From Apostichopus japonicus (lineage: Eukaryota; Echinodermata; Holothuroidea; Aspidochirotida; Stichopodidae): 64,000 bases of DNA. Position numbers and translations under genes: made by a program. The stretch lies in assembly GCF_037975245.1 (NCBI RefSeq), contig NC_092582.1, positions 24,132,577 to 24,196,576 of the forward strand, written 5' to 3'. The notes below the pieces were generated by a model, which was not told the origin of the DNA, ran no database searches, and saw nothing but the letters and a program-made list of their open reading frames with translations. This document shows positions 27,252-39,900 of this stretch, piece after piece (within the stretch, counting starts at the first letter, position 1; every line of letters begins with the position of its first letter).

Positions 27252-30200
27252 AGTAAACAAACGTACATCACCCGCGGCCATAGCTTGCAACACGATACCG
27301 TTCACAGCCAGGTACAGCTACGATCAGGTGACCACTCAGAAAAGTCATGTGAGTAAAGGGTGACACGCAAAACCACTGAAATCAAAGCCCCCTATTTCTA
27401 AAAGTATACGAGCGCCCCCACCTTTAAACATATTGCTTTTGTGGTATCATGCTTTTTTATATCCAAATAAATACACAAATTGTTTTACGCCATATTTTTT
27501 TTATTTTATGAAGTAATGGATTGATTAAATCTTTTTAAATTCTTATATATAATTACAAGTATTTATGTTTTCGACAAAAAATAATTATTATCCCTGATTA
27601 AGTTTGGAAAAGTTTCTAATCGTCATAATCATTTTTCTTTCCCGGCCACGAATATCTTTTTATTTGACAAAAAAATAAATAAAAGAAAAACATTAATCTT
27701 TACCATCCTCTCCATTAATGAAGAAATTGTGATATGATGAACTCGGACAGATGTGCAGATACTGAAATTACGTCAACGGTGATCCTTCAATTAATAAGGT
27801 CATTAAAAGAAAAAAACTACACGGCTGGTCACGTATATGAAAGTTGGAACGTGCATTTAAATATGTTACTGGAATTTACCATTATATGTTTGTATTAGTG
27901 GTTTTGTCATTATTATTCAAACCATTTAGGAAAGGAAAAAGACAATAGCCATCGCCTGCCACACTGTTTGTAAATACAAAGATTCAGTTAAAAGGTTTAG
28001 CACTGTCGTGGAGTGCATCTATAGTATTGCAATCCAAAAGTGAACCAATTTTATTTTCTTAATCGTATATATGCATTCCTGGAATTGCAAATGTTTTTCA
28101 GACCGTTCTACTTGCAATTAATATAACTGTGATATGCAAATAGGATGGACTGTGGACGCTGCTTGACTTACAATATTTCAGTAAAAGTAGTGTTTTGTTC
28201 ATAATTGGTGAAACAGAGAAATAAAACAAAAGGGTTGTTAGCATCCATTCAATTACCATATAAATATAATAACTCAATCTGATAATTGTAATTCGTTGGC
28301 CATAACAAGTTGGAACCAACCGTCAGAGAACTAATGAGTACTGGATACCAGGTTCAATAAACCGCCTGGATGGTAGGTAAAGCTACGCTTCTAAGGCAAG
28401 AAGTTAGAAACCGGTAAAGAAGGTTTTAATTCCACTGTTGGCAACTGCCACCTGTATCGAACAATACTAGTTGTCACTCGCGGTAAGCACGTCATACACC
28501 CACAAGAATGTCACTTTCCGTGTTTGACACTTCCGGTAACCACGCCATACTCCATCCTAGAATGGTAATAATGCTATCATCCACTCGGCTTATTATATAC
28601 GGCACAAAATAAAAGTGAATTGGTTGGATACAAGCGCACAATCTGTTTATGACTACGAATGTAACCTTTATATCGATTGACCTTAAATTTCCGCCTTTTC
28701 TTTGAAATCGCGCTCAGACAGCTCTTACGTAGCTAAATTACTTCCTTATCGAGAGTGCATCAACAATATGTGATAAGGTAAGAAGGGCAGCGTTCAGATT
28801 GACCTCATAATGAAAGTAACTATTAAGTACAGTTACATTACGTTTATCAAATAACATCACAGGTTACACAAAGAAATGCTCACTAGCATTACTAGCGACA
28901 ATATGTTACTCTCAGATTTTGCATTTGGATAATTTACCTTAAAATCATTTTTTTTAATCTGTTAAATTGTTGTTTGTTTAACTAATATTATTTTTACTTT
29001 TATTTTGATATCAAGAGAGCTAGATCTTTTTGTTATAGAAAATGATTGTCTACGTTGAAATATAAACCCAGGGACGTCCTTAGTTGCAGGCAAACATAAA
29101 TCGTAAACCGTTGAAAAATTGGTTATCACATTGCGAGTATTACTAGTCGTAAAGGCAAAGCAAACTTTCAGAAGGTTTGGAAACTTCGTCAGAACGTTAT
29201 AGCCTTACTGGGTTTTAACGCCCGCCTTGATATGGTAGGAGCATTATGATATTTATCCCCTTAAAGTGTTTGCACAAATCGTAAATGGTACCACAATCTG
29301 AAAATGTTGAAAGCAACGAACCCACAAAATCACAACATTTGCTACAATTGTTGTTAGATCCGGGGATTCTACGACTGTACCAATGAGCTTGACTTATTAA
29401 TAGATGTACGTTTACTAAGTTTTCTTGGTTGCTATATTACTTTTATTTTGTTAAAGGTCGACTTGTAAATTGCTACCTCAGCTATTCCTATCACGTGATT
29501 TTTAGTAAGACTAGAGGTCAGTTATGACTGCAGACTCCAGGCTACATATTTGTTAATCTCTTTGGTCGCTTAACTGATTTACACTTGCAACAAAATATAC
29601 TTGATCATTATAAAGAGGGACCTAACATAAACATGGTACGAATTCAGTTCGTACAAGAGCATGTTATCGTTTATTTAGCCTTGTGTAATGTAACTACGAA
29701 TACAGAGAGTTTGGAAGTAAATCATCTTGATACATAATCACTGGTCGACTTCAAATCATCTGCAAAGAAAATATTCAGATTAAGACGTTGGCAGTGTAGA
29801 ACTTTCCAGTCATTACCAAAGGCTGTAACTATCGCAAATGTTATTCTCGTTAAGTCTAGCCTTCCATATCATACCATACCTAGGTATATCATACTACATA
29901 CACAACTTTCTAAATTCTTATCACTGCTGCTTGTTCAAGTCCGCGTCTTTGATTGTCTGTTTTACAGGTTATAAAATTTTATAAACAGAATGATAGCTAC
30001 TCGTATGGTTGTTCAGAACTGATCTCAAGATTTTCGACATTGTCCGGTTTCTATTTTTGATGCTAATAGTGATAATATTTGGATACCGGATGAATAAAGG
30101 TAATTGAATATACTCAGGAAACGGTGTGAACATCCCATGTAGTTGTTTCAAGCTACACGATGTAATGCACACAATGGCGTATTACTTGAGCCCACGGAAG

Positions 30201-31149
30201 GTAATACACTAGATCAGTCAGTGCGTATTGACTTTTAAGTTTATTTATAAATGGAAACTTCTCGAAACAGGAAACTATCTGTCCAGGGGTTGTAATACTT
30301 TGATTCTACTGTACAGGAAGTAATGGAGACATGTAGTTTCATTCCATACTGTGTGTGTATGTGGATTACATTGTATCACATCGTAACAGGGATAAGCATG
30401 ATGAACCGTTCCGCCATTTTGTAATGTTAAATTTTAGAATCTGGAAAGTAAACGAAATAGTTCCAGGAGAGAAAATTGGAGTAGAAGAAAGATTTAATTG
30501 ACCATCAACAAGAAAAATCACATTTCTAGCCAGTTTTTATCAAAAGAAATCACAGCATTAGACTGCAGAGCGAGATAACCGGTTTAGTTTCTACCGTCAA
30601 CGTAACAAGTAGGTTTGATTCGTATGACCAATGTATGTTGTACATTACAAGAGGAGCTGTTTGATTTCAAATCAACCATAATGATGTCAAATGGCCGTGA
30701 CGTAGCATGTTCCATGTAGTGAAATGAATACATTATATAGTTACATATTATGTTTTAAAACATTTATATCGTGATTCAAGCTAAAGCTGATATGAAAACT
30801 GTAAAATATTGTAAATTAACTCATTGTAGTATGAATAACACTTCATTTCATTCATTTGTTTAACTACAACTGCACGATTACAACATATCATACTTTATTA
30901 AGTTACAGTTATACAAGAAAACTGCTGCGTGGAGCCTATTGTGCTTGTAATATATTGCATTGTACATTAAACCTGTAACTATGTTACATTGTACTTTAAT
31001 TAGAGAAGTAATAAGATTTTAATAAAGAGTTAAACATTAGTGCAGTCGGCTGCGTGTTTAGATACACGTTTGGTGTAACTCGTAATGTTGTAGAGGATTA
31101 TTTTCATCCGATAACCAAATATGTCTGAAGTGTTAGACTCAGTATGTAC

Positions 31150-31305
31150 CTGACTCTTTTACTGTCCGTCCTGTATTTGCTATTGTCCCACATCTCCTGA
31201 AGACACTTGTCTTGTTCCGATACCAACAGATGCTGGACAGGTACATTTGTATCAAGATACATACAGTTAGAGGACAGTGAAAAAGTGTGGGCTGGGGGCA
31301 CTTCC
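31150..31305 (-). CDS. Candidate minus-strand exon, possibly Ig-like
   Basis: On the minus strand, an acceptor (ACTCTTGTACAG) and donor (GTCAG|GTACAT) bound 156 bases. Two of three frames are open. With phase 1 entry the peptide includes TLFHCPLT, then SSICWYRNKTSVF 13-14 residues after the Cys, which fits the B-strand Cys and C-strand Trp of an immunoglobulin domain. The other open frame (EVPPAHTFSLSSNCMYLD...) lacks that Trp but is also free of stops. The upstream pyrimidine tract is weak. A 19-base piece of this segment (31259-31277) recurs in the tandem array at 31745-32512. A decayed copy is possible. Confidence 0.22.
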
Positions 31306-31744
31306 CTGTACAAGAGTACAAATTACCCCCCCCCCCCCGGTTCCACCATTAAAGCATTAGAACATCATGCACCTTCCTTATTGGTGAGTAAATGTGTTGC
31401 CCCTCTCTAGAAGACATTGGTGCCCCAGCAGTTCCCCCTGACAAAAAGCTCCTGACGACATCACTGGATATGAATCCTAGTGAACTCTCCTGTAAACATT
31501 GCAGATTCCAGAAATTTCACAAACTAGTTTCGGCTTTGCTATTATACTAGAATCGTTCACATTCATATTTCTTAACCAATCAGTGTTCTGTTATTATCTA
31601 GCAAGTCCGAAACAGACATGTGACATGCATATTTTCAACTAGTTAATGAGTTTGATTTTTCCATAAACTAAACGGTTTTATTTCCAATTTCCTCGTATAT
31701 TTTGGAAATTATAGTAAGGTTAAGTTTCTTTTATTACGTATATT

Positions 31745-32512
31745 GGCACAGTTAGAGGACAGGAAGTGTAATTTATGTAGCATATGGTACATACAGTTAG
31801 AGGACAGATACTGGTATTATAATGTATGTATTCTTGAACATTAGAGGACATCAGGTGTCTGTATAATGTAAGTTATGTAGGCCTATTAAGTATACTGGCA
31901 GATACAGTTAGAGGACAGGAAGTGTAATGTATGTACCATATGGTACATACAGTAAGAGGACAGATACTGGTATTATAATGTATATATTCTTGAACATTAG
32001 AGGACATCTGGTGTATGTATAATGTAAGTTATGTAGGCCTATCAAATATACTGGCATATACAGTTAGAGGACAGGAAGTGTAATTCATGTACCATATGGT
32101 ACATACAGTAAGAGGACAGATGCTGGTATTTAATGGATGTATTCTTGAACATGAGAGGACATCAGGTGTCTGTATAATGTAAGTTATTTAGGCCTATTAA
32201 GTATACTGGCACATACAGTTAGAGGACAGGAAGTGTAATTCATGTACCATATGGTACATACAGTATAAGAGGACAGATACGGGTATTATATTGTATGTAT
32301 TCTTGAACATCAGGTGTCTGTATAATGTAAGTTATGTAGGCCTATTACGTATACTGGCACATACAGATAGAGGGCAGGAAGTGTTATTTATATGTAGCAT
32401 ATGGTATATACAGTTAGAGGACAGATACTGGTATTATAATGTATGCATTCTTGAACATTAGAGGACATCAGGTGACTGTATAATGTAAGTTATGTAGGCC
32501 TATTAAGTATAC
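31745..32512. repeat. Tandem array, about 156-base unit, five copies
   Basis: Each unit contains ACAGTTAGAGGACAGGAAGTG, a second AGAGGACAGATACTGGTATT about 60 bases on, AGAGGACATCAGGTGTCTG and GTTATGTAGGCCTATTA. Successive starts are at 31751, 31907, 32063, 32218 and about 32366. The word ATACAGTTAGAGGACAG also occurs once at 31261-31277. Confidence 0.9.
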
Positions 32513-33821
32513 TACAAAGCATTCGTTCATAGCCGCGCCCCGTCAAACAAGCTTAAATACACCATCTCAACACAAGTTGGAAACCAGTATTCGCGTAGCA
32601 AAGAAATCTAACTTTACGAACACTTTCTGTGAATAAATGACTAATCTCAGGAAAACTTGGAAAGCTATTAAGGAAGTCATTGGCAAAACGAAAGGATTAT
32701 TTATCAGCTTTTACATATAATGATAATGGAATTTAAAATGACCTTGAGGTCGCAAAGTATATCAATGATTATATCTCTAATGTTCATCAAACTCTTGCTG
32801 ACAAGATTCAACATTTAAAATAGTAAACGAATATCGAAAAATGGCTCGGCATTTCAAACAATGGAAAGAGCAAAGACAGTTATAGCGATAGCTGGATACG
32901 GATCAGAGGTCACTGTTTCGAATACCATTGTAACATTAACTTACTTTGCTCTTTTCTAAGATTTCATTTCTTGTTATTGTGCTACCAATCCTAATTCATT
33001 TCTCATCTCCTCTACCGACTAATCAATAGCTAATTCAACATTATGCAACTGATCATTAAACACATCACATGTAAATAACGACAGATTACTAACTTGACGA
33101 TCTTGCCCACACATCAGCAGTAACATAGTGTATTATGACTCATCTAACCACCTACGCAAATAATAAGTGGACTCTCCATACCTAGTCGGCATGTCAGCAC
33201 TATAAGCATATTAGCAATGTCTCTCATCAAACATAAATATTTGCGATTTTTGTTTGTTGGCAGTGCCCGAATCAATATCAGCATATTATCCGAATTTCCC
33301 GAAAACATGTTCTTGATGGAAGAGGGGTACGGGGGTGGGGGTGGCGGCTGCAGTCCCCCGCCCCCAAATTCCCAATGTCGATATGTATATTGTCATACGG
33401 CTACAACTCTAGCAACCTAGAAATTCACAAAAAGTTTGGTTGTTCCTGTCACCATGGCTACTAGTAAAAGTGTAACATTGCATCATGCATGGGATAGAAG
33501 GTCGAATAGGGAACACTTAGTATCATTCAATTAACACATATGAGTGAATTACAGTAAACAGGAAGTAGTGCTCGACAGCATTATAGCGCATAGTAACACT
33601 AGCACATATCCAATTGTGGATGCATGTTATACCAGCACATTCGATACTCTTACAGTAATATCAATGTAGGTCGCATCATAAAGATACACATATCAGCTTG
33701 TTTTGGTTGAGTGCAATATAAGTGCCATAATCAACTATATAAACATGTTATTATTCAACAGTTAAGATGACGTAGGATTTGCATAGGTAACACAAATAAT
33801 GGCTGAACCTGTAGGCTCTAA
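32513..33821. other. Non-coding stretch
   Basis: No gene recognised. A G/C-tract patch at 33326-33368 (GGGGGTGGGGGTGG and CCCCCGCCCCC) could fold on itself. Confidence 0.5.
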
Positions 33822-34395
33822 ACTTTAAAAAATACTAATGTAGCATGTTAGGGTTGCTACACTTGGTACAGGGGAACAAAACTATAGCTTCTACTATAAT
33901 GTAGCATATTAGGAATGATACAGGGGAACAAAACTATAGCAATTACTAATGTAGCATATTAGGGTTACTATACACTTGGTACAGGGGAACAAAACTATAG
34001 CAAATACTTATGTAGCATATTAGGATTGCTACACTTGGTACAGGTAACACATCTATAGCAACTACTAATGTAACATATTATGATTGCTACACTTGGTACA
34101 TGGGAACAAAACTATAGCAACTACTTATGTAGAATATTAGGATTGCTACAATTGAAATAGGGAACCAAAACTAGAGCAACTACTAATGTAGAATGTTAAG
34201 ATTGCTACCTTGGTACAGGGGAACAAAACTATAACATCTCCTAATGTAGCATATTAGGATTGCTATACTTCGCACGGGGAACAAAGCTATAACAACTAGT
34301 AACATAACATTTTATCGTTGCTACACTTGATACAGGGGAACAGAACTATAGCAACTACCAATAGAGAATATTAGGATGATTGCTATATTTGGTTA
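33822..34395. repeat. Tandem array, about 60-base unit, nine to ten copies
   Basis: The unit carries ATGTAGCATATTAGGATTGC, TACACTTGGTACAGGGGAAC and AAAACTATAGCAACTACTA. Copies are diverged by substitutions and short gaps. Confidence 0.9.
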
Positions 34396-34526
34396 CAGTA
34401 TTTCAACACTTTTATCCTTTTCCTTTGTCAAGTATTCTTTCGTTTGTTTTACCTTTTTTTTATAAACTCATATGTTTTCCATCCCTCTCTTTATATTGCT
34501 TTTCTTTATCTTTGCTACCATTTCAG

Positions 34527-34711
34527 TGAAGTGGATTTGCATGCATGCCTCTTGAGCTCTACTCCACTTTCTGTTTTGATACTTTTTCCATCGTTCCAAC
34601 ACATTGTTAAACTTACAGCGGGTAAAATAGAAAATGAAACCGCATTCAATCAGGCTAGATATTGTTTGGATTTTTCCGGCAAAGGAAATCCCCGTGCTAT
34701 GATGATATTGT
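34527..34711 (+). CDS. Candidate exon, possibly half of an Ig-like domain
   Basis: A strong acceptor (TCTTTGCTACCATTTCAG) and strong donor (TTGT|GTAAGTTA) bound 185 bases with one open frame of 61 codons (entry phase 2, exit phase 1). The peptide includes HIVKLTAGKIENETAF and ARYCLDFSGKGNPRAMMIL. The C-x(8)-G-N-P-R stretch recalls the start of I-set immunoglobulin domains (C-x-A-x-G-x-P-x-P), where the exon would break before the C-strand Trp. No partner exon was found nearby. An unrelated gene, or chance, remains possible. Confidence 0.27.
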
Positions 34712-35846
34712 GTAAGTTATATATATCCATATATATCGCGTGTTTTAGGACAATATCTTTTCCGGGTTTGTGCTCTTCACTAAACTCTATATGTGCTGCA
34801 TTATGACACACACTCTCAAAAACAACTTCAGCGATGAAGCTGTGTGCGGAAATCCATAGTGATTATTATACACCAAGGAGCCGTCTTTTACGTTATTTTA
34901 TGGGAAGATTGGACCAGGCGAATTGAAGTGTACGTACAAAATGACTAAAGTTACTTTTGACTTCATGAATAGGTCCAGTTATAATTAAATATCAGCTCGA
35001 TCCGATTAGCGCAAAGTTGTGTATACTATATGATTTGCCTACATGTATAGGTCGTAGAATTAAGCTGGTTATAGTAGTACTTGATTTACCTCTCTGTCGT
35101 TACAGACCAGTCTAGTAGGCTACAACTCGTTTGATTTTATTGCAGAGTAATAATATAGCGATAGAGTTGTTAACATTAACGCTTGTCCCTCAACTCAGAC
35201 ACATTGATTTTTTTGTTCACACTTAAACACTGCCGTAACTTGTAGGTGTATATCAATTATTAGGAATGTTTGGAGCAAAGAGTCGCTATTTGCGATCCAA
35301 ATTTTGATTGGGTGTAATTTTGTTTAAAGATATTTATTTCAAGTTACCTTTTGTTGGTGTTTGAAACTATATGTCAAGTAGGTTCCCTTGTGTCACTCTA
35401 AGTTTGACCTTTTTCAAGGAGAACGACAGGGAGGGGACAATCTTGTAATTTTACTGCTGAGAGGGAGCAAATAATGAAGATACGACATCGTATTTATATT
35501 GGTTATGGACACATCAATGCTGTCTTGGAAATCAATAAATTATTCACATACTTAAGAAGAACATAATCTGAGGAAGTAAAGCCCATTATAATATGAAGGT
35601 AAAATACTATTTAATTCCACTTAGTACTGGTTCTTGTCAATATCACTATGCATTTGCGTGCCTGAAATCCCTAGTACATAAGCTGTGTACAGTCTCGTTA
35701 AGCATATAGCGTATGCATATGAAATACGTACGTGATCTAACACTGCTCTACATATCCGTACTTATACGTCCGTCAGTTTCACCCGAGTTCCGTGATTGCG
35801 TACTAGAGAAATCGTTGCTGATCGAATAAGGAAGCGTATCTCGAAT

Positions 35847-35877
35847 CATGGAGCTATAAACAGTTTATAGCTCCATG
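35847..35877. repeat. Perfect hairpin, 15-base stem
   Basis: CATGGAGCTATAAAC and GTTTATAGCTCCATG are separated by one A. The outer bases resemble TCGAAT on the left and CTCGAAT on the right. Confidence 0.9.
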
Positions 35878-37170
35878 CTCGAATGTAGCCTACTGTAGTA
35901 ACATACAGGCTAAGGCTGTATACATACAATGTAACGTTATTTACAACTATAGTAAAGAGAAACTATAGGGGCAAATAAAAATGTGTTTCATATTGTGTTA
36001 TAATCGTAAAAACTTTAACGGAAATTTTAAATTAGGGATGATAGTAAAATGGTTCTGCTGAATATACCTGATATCACATATAAATATGCACAACAAATTG
36101 AGAAGTTTCACGTTTGGTGGAGAACAATATTAAGCGAGAGTTATATGATAAATGAAGTTGCAGATACAGCTTCCCGGATGAGCTTGGTATTTATGGCAAC
36201 CATTCTTGCTCGAATAATGTACTTATATCAAATACAATGATGGAAGGGTATTGATGTTGCGACAAATTACCGTGCCGTGATGTTTCCATATGGAGAGATC
36301 TGCCTCATTGCACAAATTACGTAAGACTATTCCTCTATTCCGGAGGATACAGTTTATCATTGTCAAACACAACTGCTGTGAATTGTTTGCATCTATAGCT
36401 TAAAACCACAAACTGATAGCATTTTGATAAGTGGAGTTACACACTGTCAATATTTGGTGATGTTTTGTGCTGCTCCTGCGTCTTAACACTGGCTAATTCG
36501 TGACCAGTCGTAGTCGTAAGCACCCGCACACTGTCAGACTATCCAGTTTCACTCATTTTCCGGCAGCTCTGGTATAGACGGAACACATCCAGTAGGGGAA
36601 GTACAAGATGTCATATTAATGCTGGTTTCGAGGATAGCATGTGAAAATGTTACGCTAGCGTTGCAAGGTCTCGATGTGCCAGTCTTAATATTTATGCCGA
36701 TGGTTAAAATGTCATGAGCCCCGTCGACAAGCTGTAAGATTATGTACGGGGTACAAATTAGAAACTACTACTTGATCCGAGGTTATAAACTTATCTAGGC
36801 AAAGACATCATAGTGTGGTGATATTATGTGATTTTCGTCTAAATAGAACCGTTATAGTTTAGCTTCAATTTAGCGAGAACCTCATTTGAACAGTACCCAT
36901 ATTCAAAGTGTGTGTCATAACCAACAAGCATTACTTAAAACGGGCGAATTCGAAAAGGTGTTACCAAGGCTTTCACGTCATCAGTGTATAGATTTATTGT
37001 GTGATGTTTCCCTGCTTTTGTTTATGTAGTATGACCTGTGCCTCGGGTTGGATAGTTATGAATAGATTTGTTATATATATGTTACTAAAGTTTTTCAAAT
37101 AAAAGTAAACAGTATATAAATGTTACCCAAATACGCGAATCAGAACGTATGACAGATCACTTATAACGTT

Positions 37171-37683
37171 TTAACACGGCGATGACGGTAATACACGAAG
37201 TAGTGGATGTATTTCTCCAAATAGCTTTGTATATCGGATTGATTTATGTACAATTTCAATATATTGGCTGGTTTTGTAATAGAATTCCGATACTGTCACA
37301 GTTACCTTAGATTTAGAAAGGCTTGATCTATTGCTAAGGTACTGTATATTCATCAACACTTCAAAAACAAACAGCTGGACACAACCTCCCACTTCCAGGA
37401 CCATTTGATACCAGAACCAATAACCAAGGATTGAATAAACATTAAAGGATATCCATATTATTGAAACTAAAGGTCGTTTAGTCAAACAAGGAACATCCAA
37501 TTTAACCCTCATTAGGTAAATAAATGTTAACATATTATAATGTGTCAGTTTAAATGTTTTGCTAGGTCTACAAGAATACATTTCTATGAAATTTGGAACA
37601 AGGATGGCAAGACAAACCACTTTAATTATATTTTCAGGACCTCGAACATGGGCATGTATTGTCAGACTTAGAAAAGGTCCCAT
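37171..37683 (-). other. Unrecognised 170-codon open frame
   Basis: This is the longest uninterrupted frame outside the NLR gene and the simple repeats, long for such AT-rich DNA. It has two hydrophobic stretches (around IIKVVCLAILVPNFI and a long one from LVSIIWISF to FVFEVLMNI) that could be membrane segments, and no known motif. I see no splice signals that define it. It could be an intronless gene, a decayed mobile-element fragment or chance. Confidence 0.18.
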
Positions 37684-38204
37684 GTGAGTGGTGGCTAAAG
37701 TGATAAAGGCATCAAAATTATTCTAGGTGGAACTGCATCTGGTAATCCGGTGAATTCTGGTCGGAGCGTACTATGTAACCACCGTGTACCCAGTGTTCTC
37801 ACTGTGGGGTAAACTCCGGTATCACTCAACAAAGTACAGTAGGTAACATGGGATGCGCTGCCACGGAATATGCTCCCTATTTCATTTCCCCAATATTAGG
37901 GAACGGGCACCGTCTTTGAAACACCACCTACAACTAAACAACAAATATGTACAGGCTTTGGCTCTAGCTATTATAAGTGCCATGACTTCTTGAACTAGTT
38001 GTAGGCTCCGGCCGCACCGTTATCCGCACACAGCTTGTGGTTTCAATCTCAAGTTTCGCACGTCGCGACAAACAGACAAAGTTGCAGGTCTACCGATGTG
38101 AAAAATCTCGGTCACTTTTCATAGAACTGAACTTCTAGTATTCGATGATATGAATCCTGAGATGTGTAAGCTCTAACCAAATAGAGCCACGACACTAAAA
38201 TGTG

Positions 38205-38300
38205 TGTGTGGGGGGGGGGGGACATTTGATAGTGTGTCCCCCACCCATCGAAATGTGGGGGCGTGTCCCCCTGCCCCCCCCCCCCAGGATTGACGCCCAT
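38205..38300 (-). repeat. G/C-tract dispersed repeat copy
   Basis: Read on the minus strand it begins CATGGGCGTCAATCCTGGGG, runs through G tracts, then ATTTCGATGGGTGGGGGACA. The same order appears on the + strand at 40479-40585, so this is a dispersed family. Confidence 0.7.
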
Positions 38301-38745
38301 GCTTGTAAGCTGCTCTAAAGTTTTCTCACAATCCTTTATGTTGAGATCCCATGTCTTGGTATGGTCAAACAAATAGTTGAGTGAAATATAAAGAAAAAAA
38401 ACAGTCTGGTAAGTTACTTTGAAATATCATGACATATCTTTTGTGAGTTTGACACCGGCATTGACATTTTTCGAAAAATCTGCAAATTACGCTTGGAAAA
38501 TAAGGTAAGATTGACTGGGCTTTCAGCCAAGTAACATACTGAATGACCGAACTATATGTCAAACTGACATCAAAGATTGCGTCTGAAACATTATTAGGGT
38601 GACGGATTCTCAACGATACAGTAGTATTGTCTGCTTTTTGAAAATTTGTATTTTTAGCGGTTTTAAGAGCATCAGGGTACGTCCCAGAAGTGAAAACCCG
38701 GCCTATGCGCTATGTCACGTCCGGTTTTCAGCAACTATAGCCTAC

Positions 38746-39671
38746 TGCCGGTGGCGAAATTATTTTTCCCACTTCGACGCGGCCACATGGGCGTGGCTTA
38801 TGAAAACGTCACAGGCCGGCAAGTTTGTGACTTCGACTTCGAGCTCTTACGTATATAGCTCTTTAATAATATACTCAGCTAATATACTCAGGCCTAATAT
38901 ACTCATGCCTAAGACATGACTTCATGAGATCCATGATGATGTGCAACTGCTCCTCCCAGTTAATCGGGTCTTATGGAGCTTTTGAGGTAAATTCCATCAC
39001 AAAATCAAACTGTGTTTGTTTATTAGATGTGTTATGAACCTCCCGTGTCTGGAAAAGTTTGGAAAAGAACCTCCCGTGACAGCAGGGTCTGGAAAAGTTA
39101 TAAATGAACCTCCCGTGGTATTGATTATTACACTTCATATTACACCAGGTAGGCCCACTGACCTTTCAATGCTAAAAACCTACAAAGATACATGTATTGT
39201 ATTGTGCCCCATATTGTTTTATCCATCATTCTAAATTATTTGTTCATTTATAAATGAACCCCCTTTTAAACGGCAGTAAGGAGCCTACGTGCTTTCATCA
39301 TTAGTTTACGTACGCTACTGGGTATTGTTACGGACTTGAAATATTCTACCCATTTTATTAAACAGTTGTCACTTGCGTCTGTATAAACTATAACCAGGGA
39401 GCTGTTACTGTTAGAGTAGCAGCTCCCTGCTATAACTATGCCTAAATAGCAATGTCCCTCTGTACTATACTATTTTTTATAGTGGTACGTGTACTAGAAT
39501 CCCTGACATGTAACTTAATTGAGAACTTTCAGCACCCAAACAAACACCCGAGAGATATCACTGCATAGGCTGTGACGTGGACCAATAAGCCGTAACAACG
39601 ACCGATAGTCCACGCCCATTATGCTAATGTGGCCGCGTCGAAGTGGGAAAAATAATTTCGCCTGCCGGTGC
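38746..39671. mobile_element. Foldback element, about 0.9 kb
   Basis: Inverted arms of about 50 bases: the left arm contains GAAATTATTTTTCCCACTTC, GACGCGGCCACATGGGCGTGG; the right arm is its reverse complement with a small insertion (CCACGCCCATTATGCTAATGTGGC...). The interior has three direct GAACCTCCCGTG copies (39037-39117) and the hairpin at 39395. No transposase frame is visible, so it would be non-autonomous. Confidence 0.7.
39395..39429. repeat. Hairpin, 14-base stem, relative of 24935-24965
   Basis: CAGGGAGCTGTTAC pairs with GTAGCAGCTCCCTG (one G-T type mismatch) around a seven-base loop. It lies inside the foldback element 38746-39671. Confidence 0.85.
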
Positions 39672-39900
39672 GCGGTCGAAGGGTCGTTCATGAGTGGTCA
39701 TCGTGGAGATTCGAGACCATTCAGACCAATGATATGTTTTTTGCACATGTAATTTTTTTTAGACACCCAAAATCCCAGTGGGAGGATGACTGGGGCGACA
39801 AGCTTTCGCCCCCACGCCCCCTTGGCTACGCCACTGCGTACAGTATATAGGTCACGTGCATTTTGTTTGGTGAGACAACTATCAACAACTGGATAAACCT

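Larger units (their letters stand above)
9790..31100. other. Large gene-poor stretch
   Basis: No gene recognised over 21 kb. I see homopolymer G/C tracts (10407-10417, 14495-14507, 15969-15981, 19470-19483, 21961-21977, 24154-24176, 26398-26424), a decayed repeat with recurring GTCGAGTT and CACGTC words (12480-12980), a patch rich in ACCGGTAA/AATTATCGG words (16200-16400) and hairpins at 24935-24965 and 27228-27251. Long open frames such as 16084-16494, 21644-22048 and 24501-24836 show no family features or matching splice structure. Confidence 0.5.
34712..38740. other. Mostly non-coding stretch
   Basis: Contains the 35847-35877 hairpin, an open frame at 37171-37683 and a G/C-tract repeat at 38205-38300. 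I recognise no gene. Confidence 0.45.
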
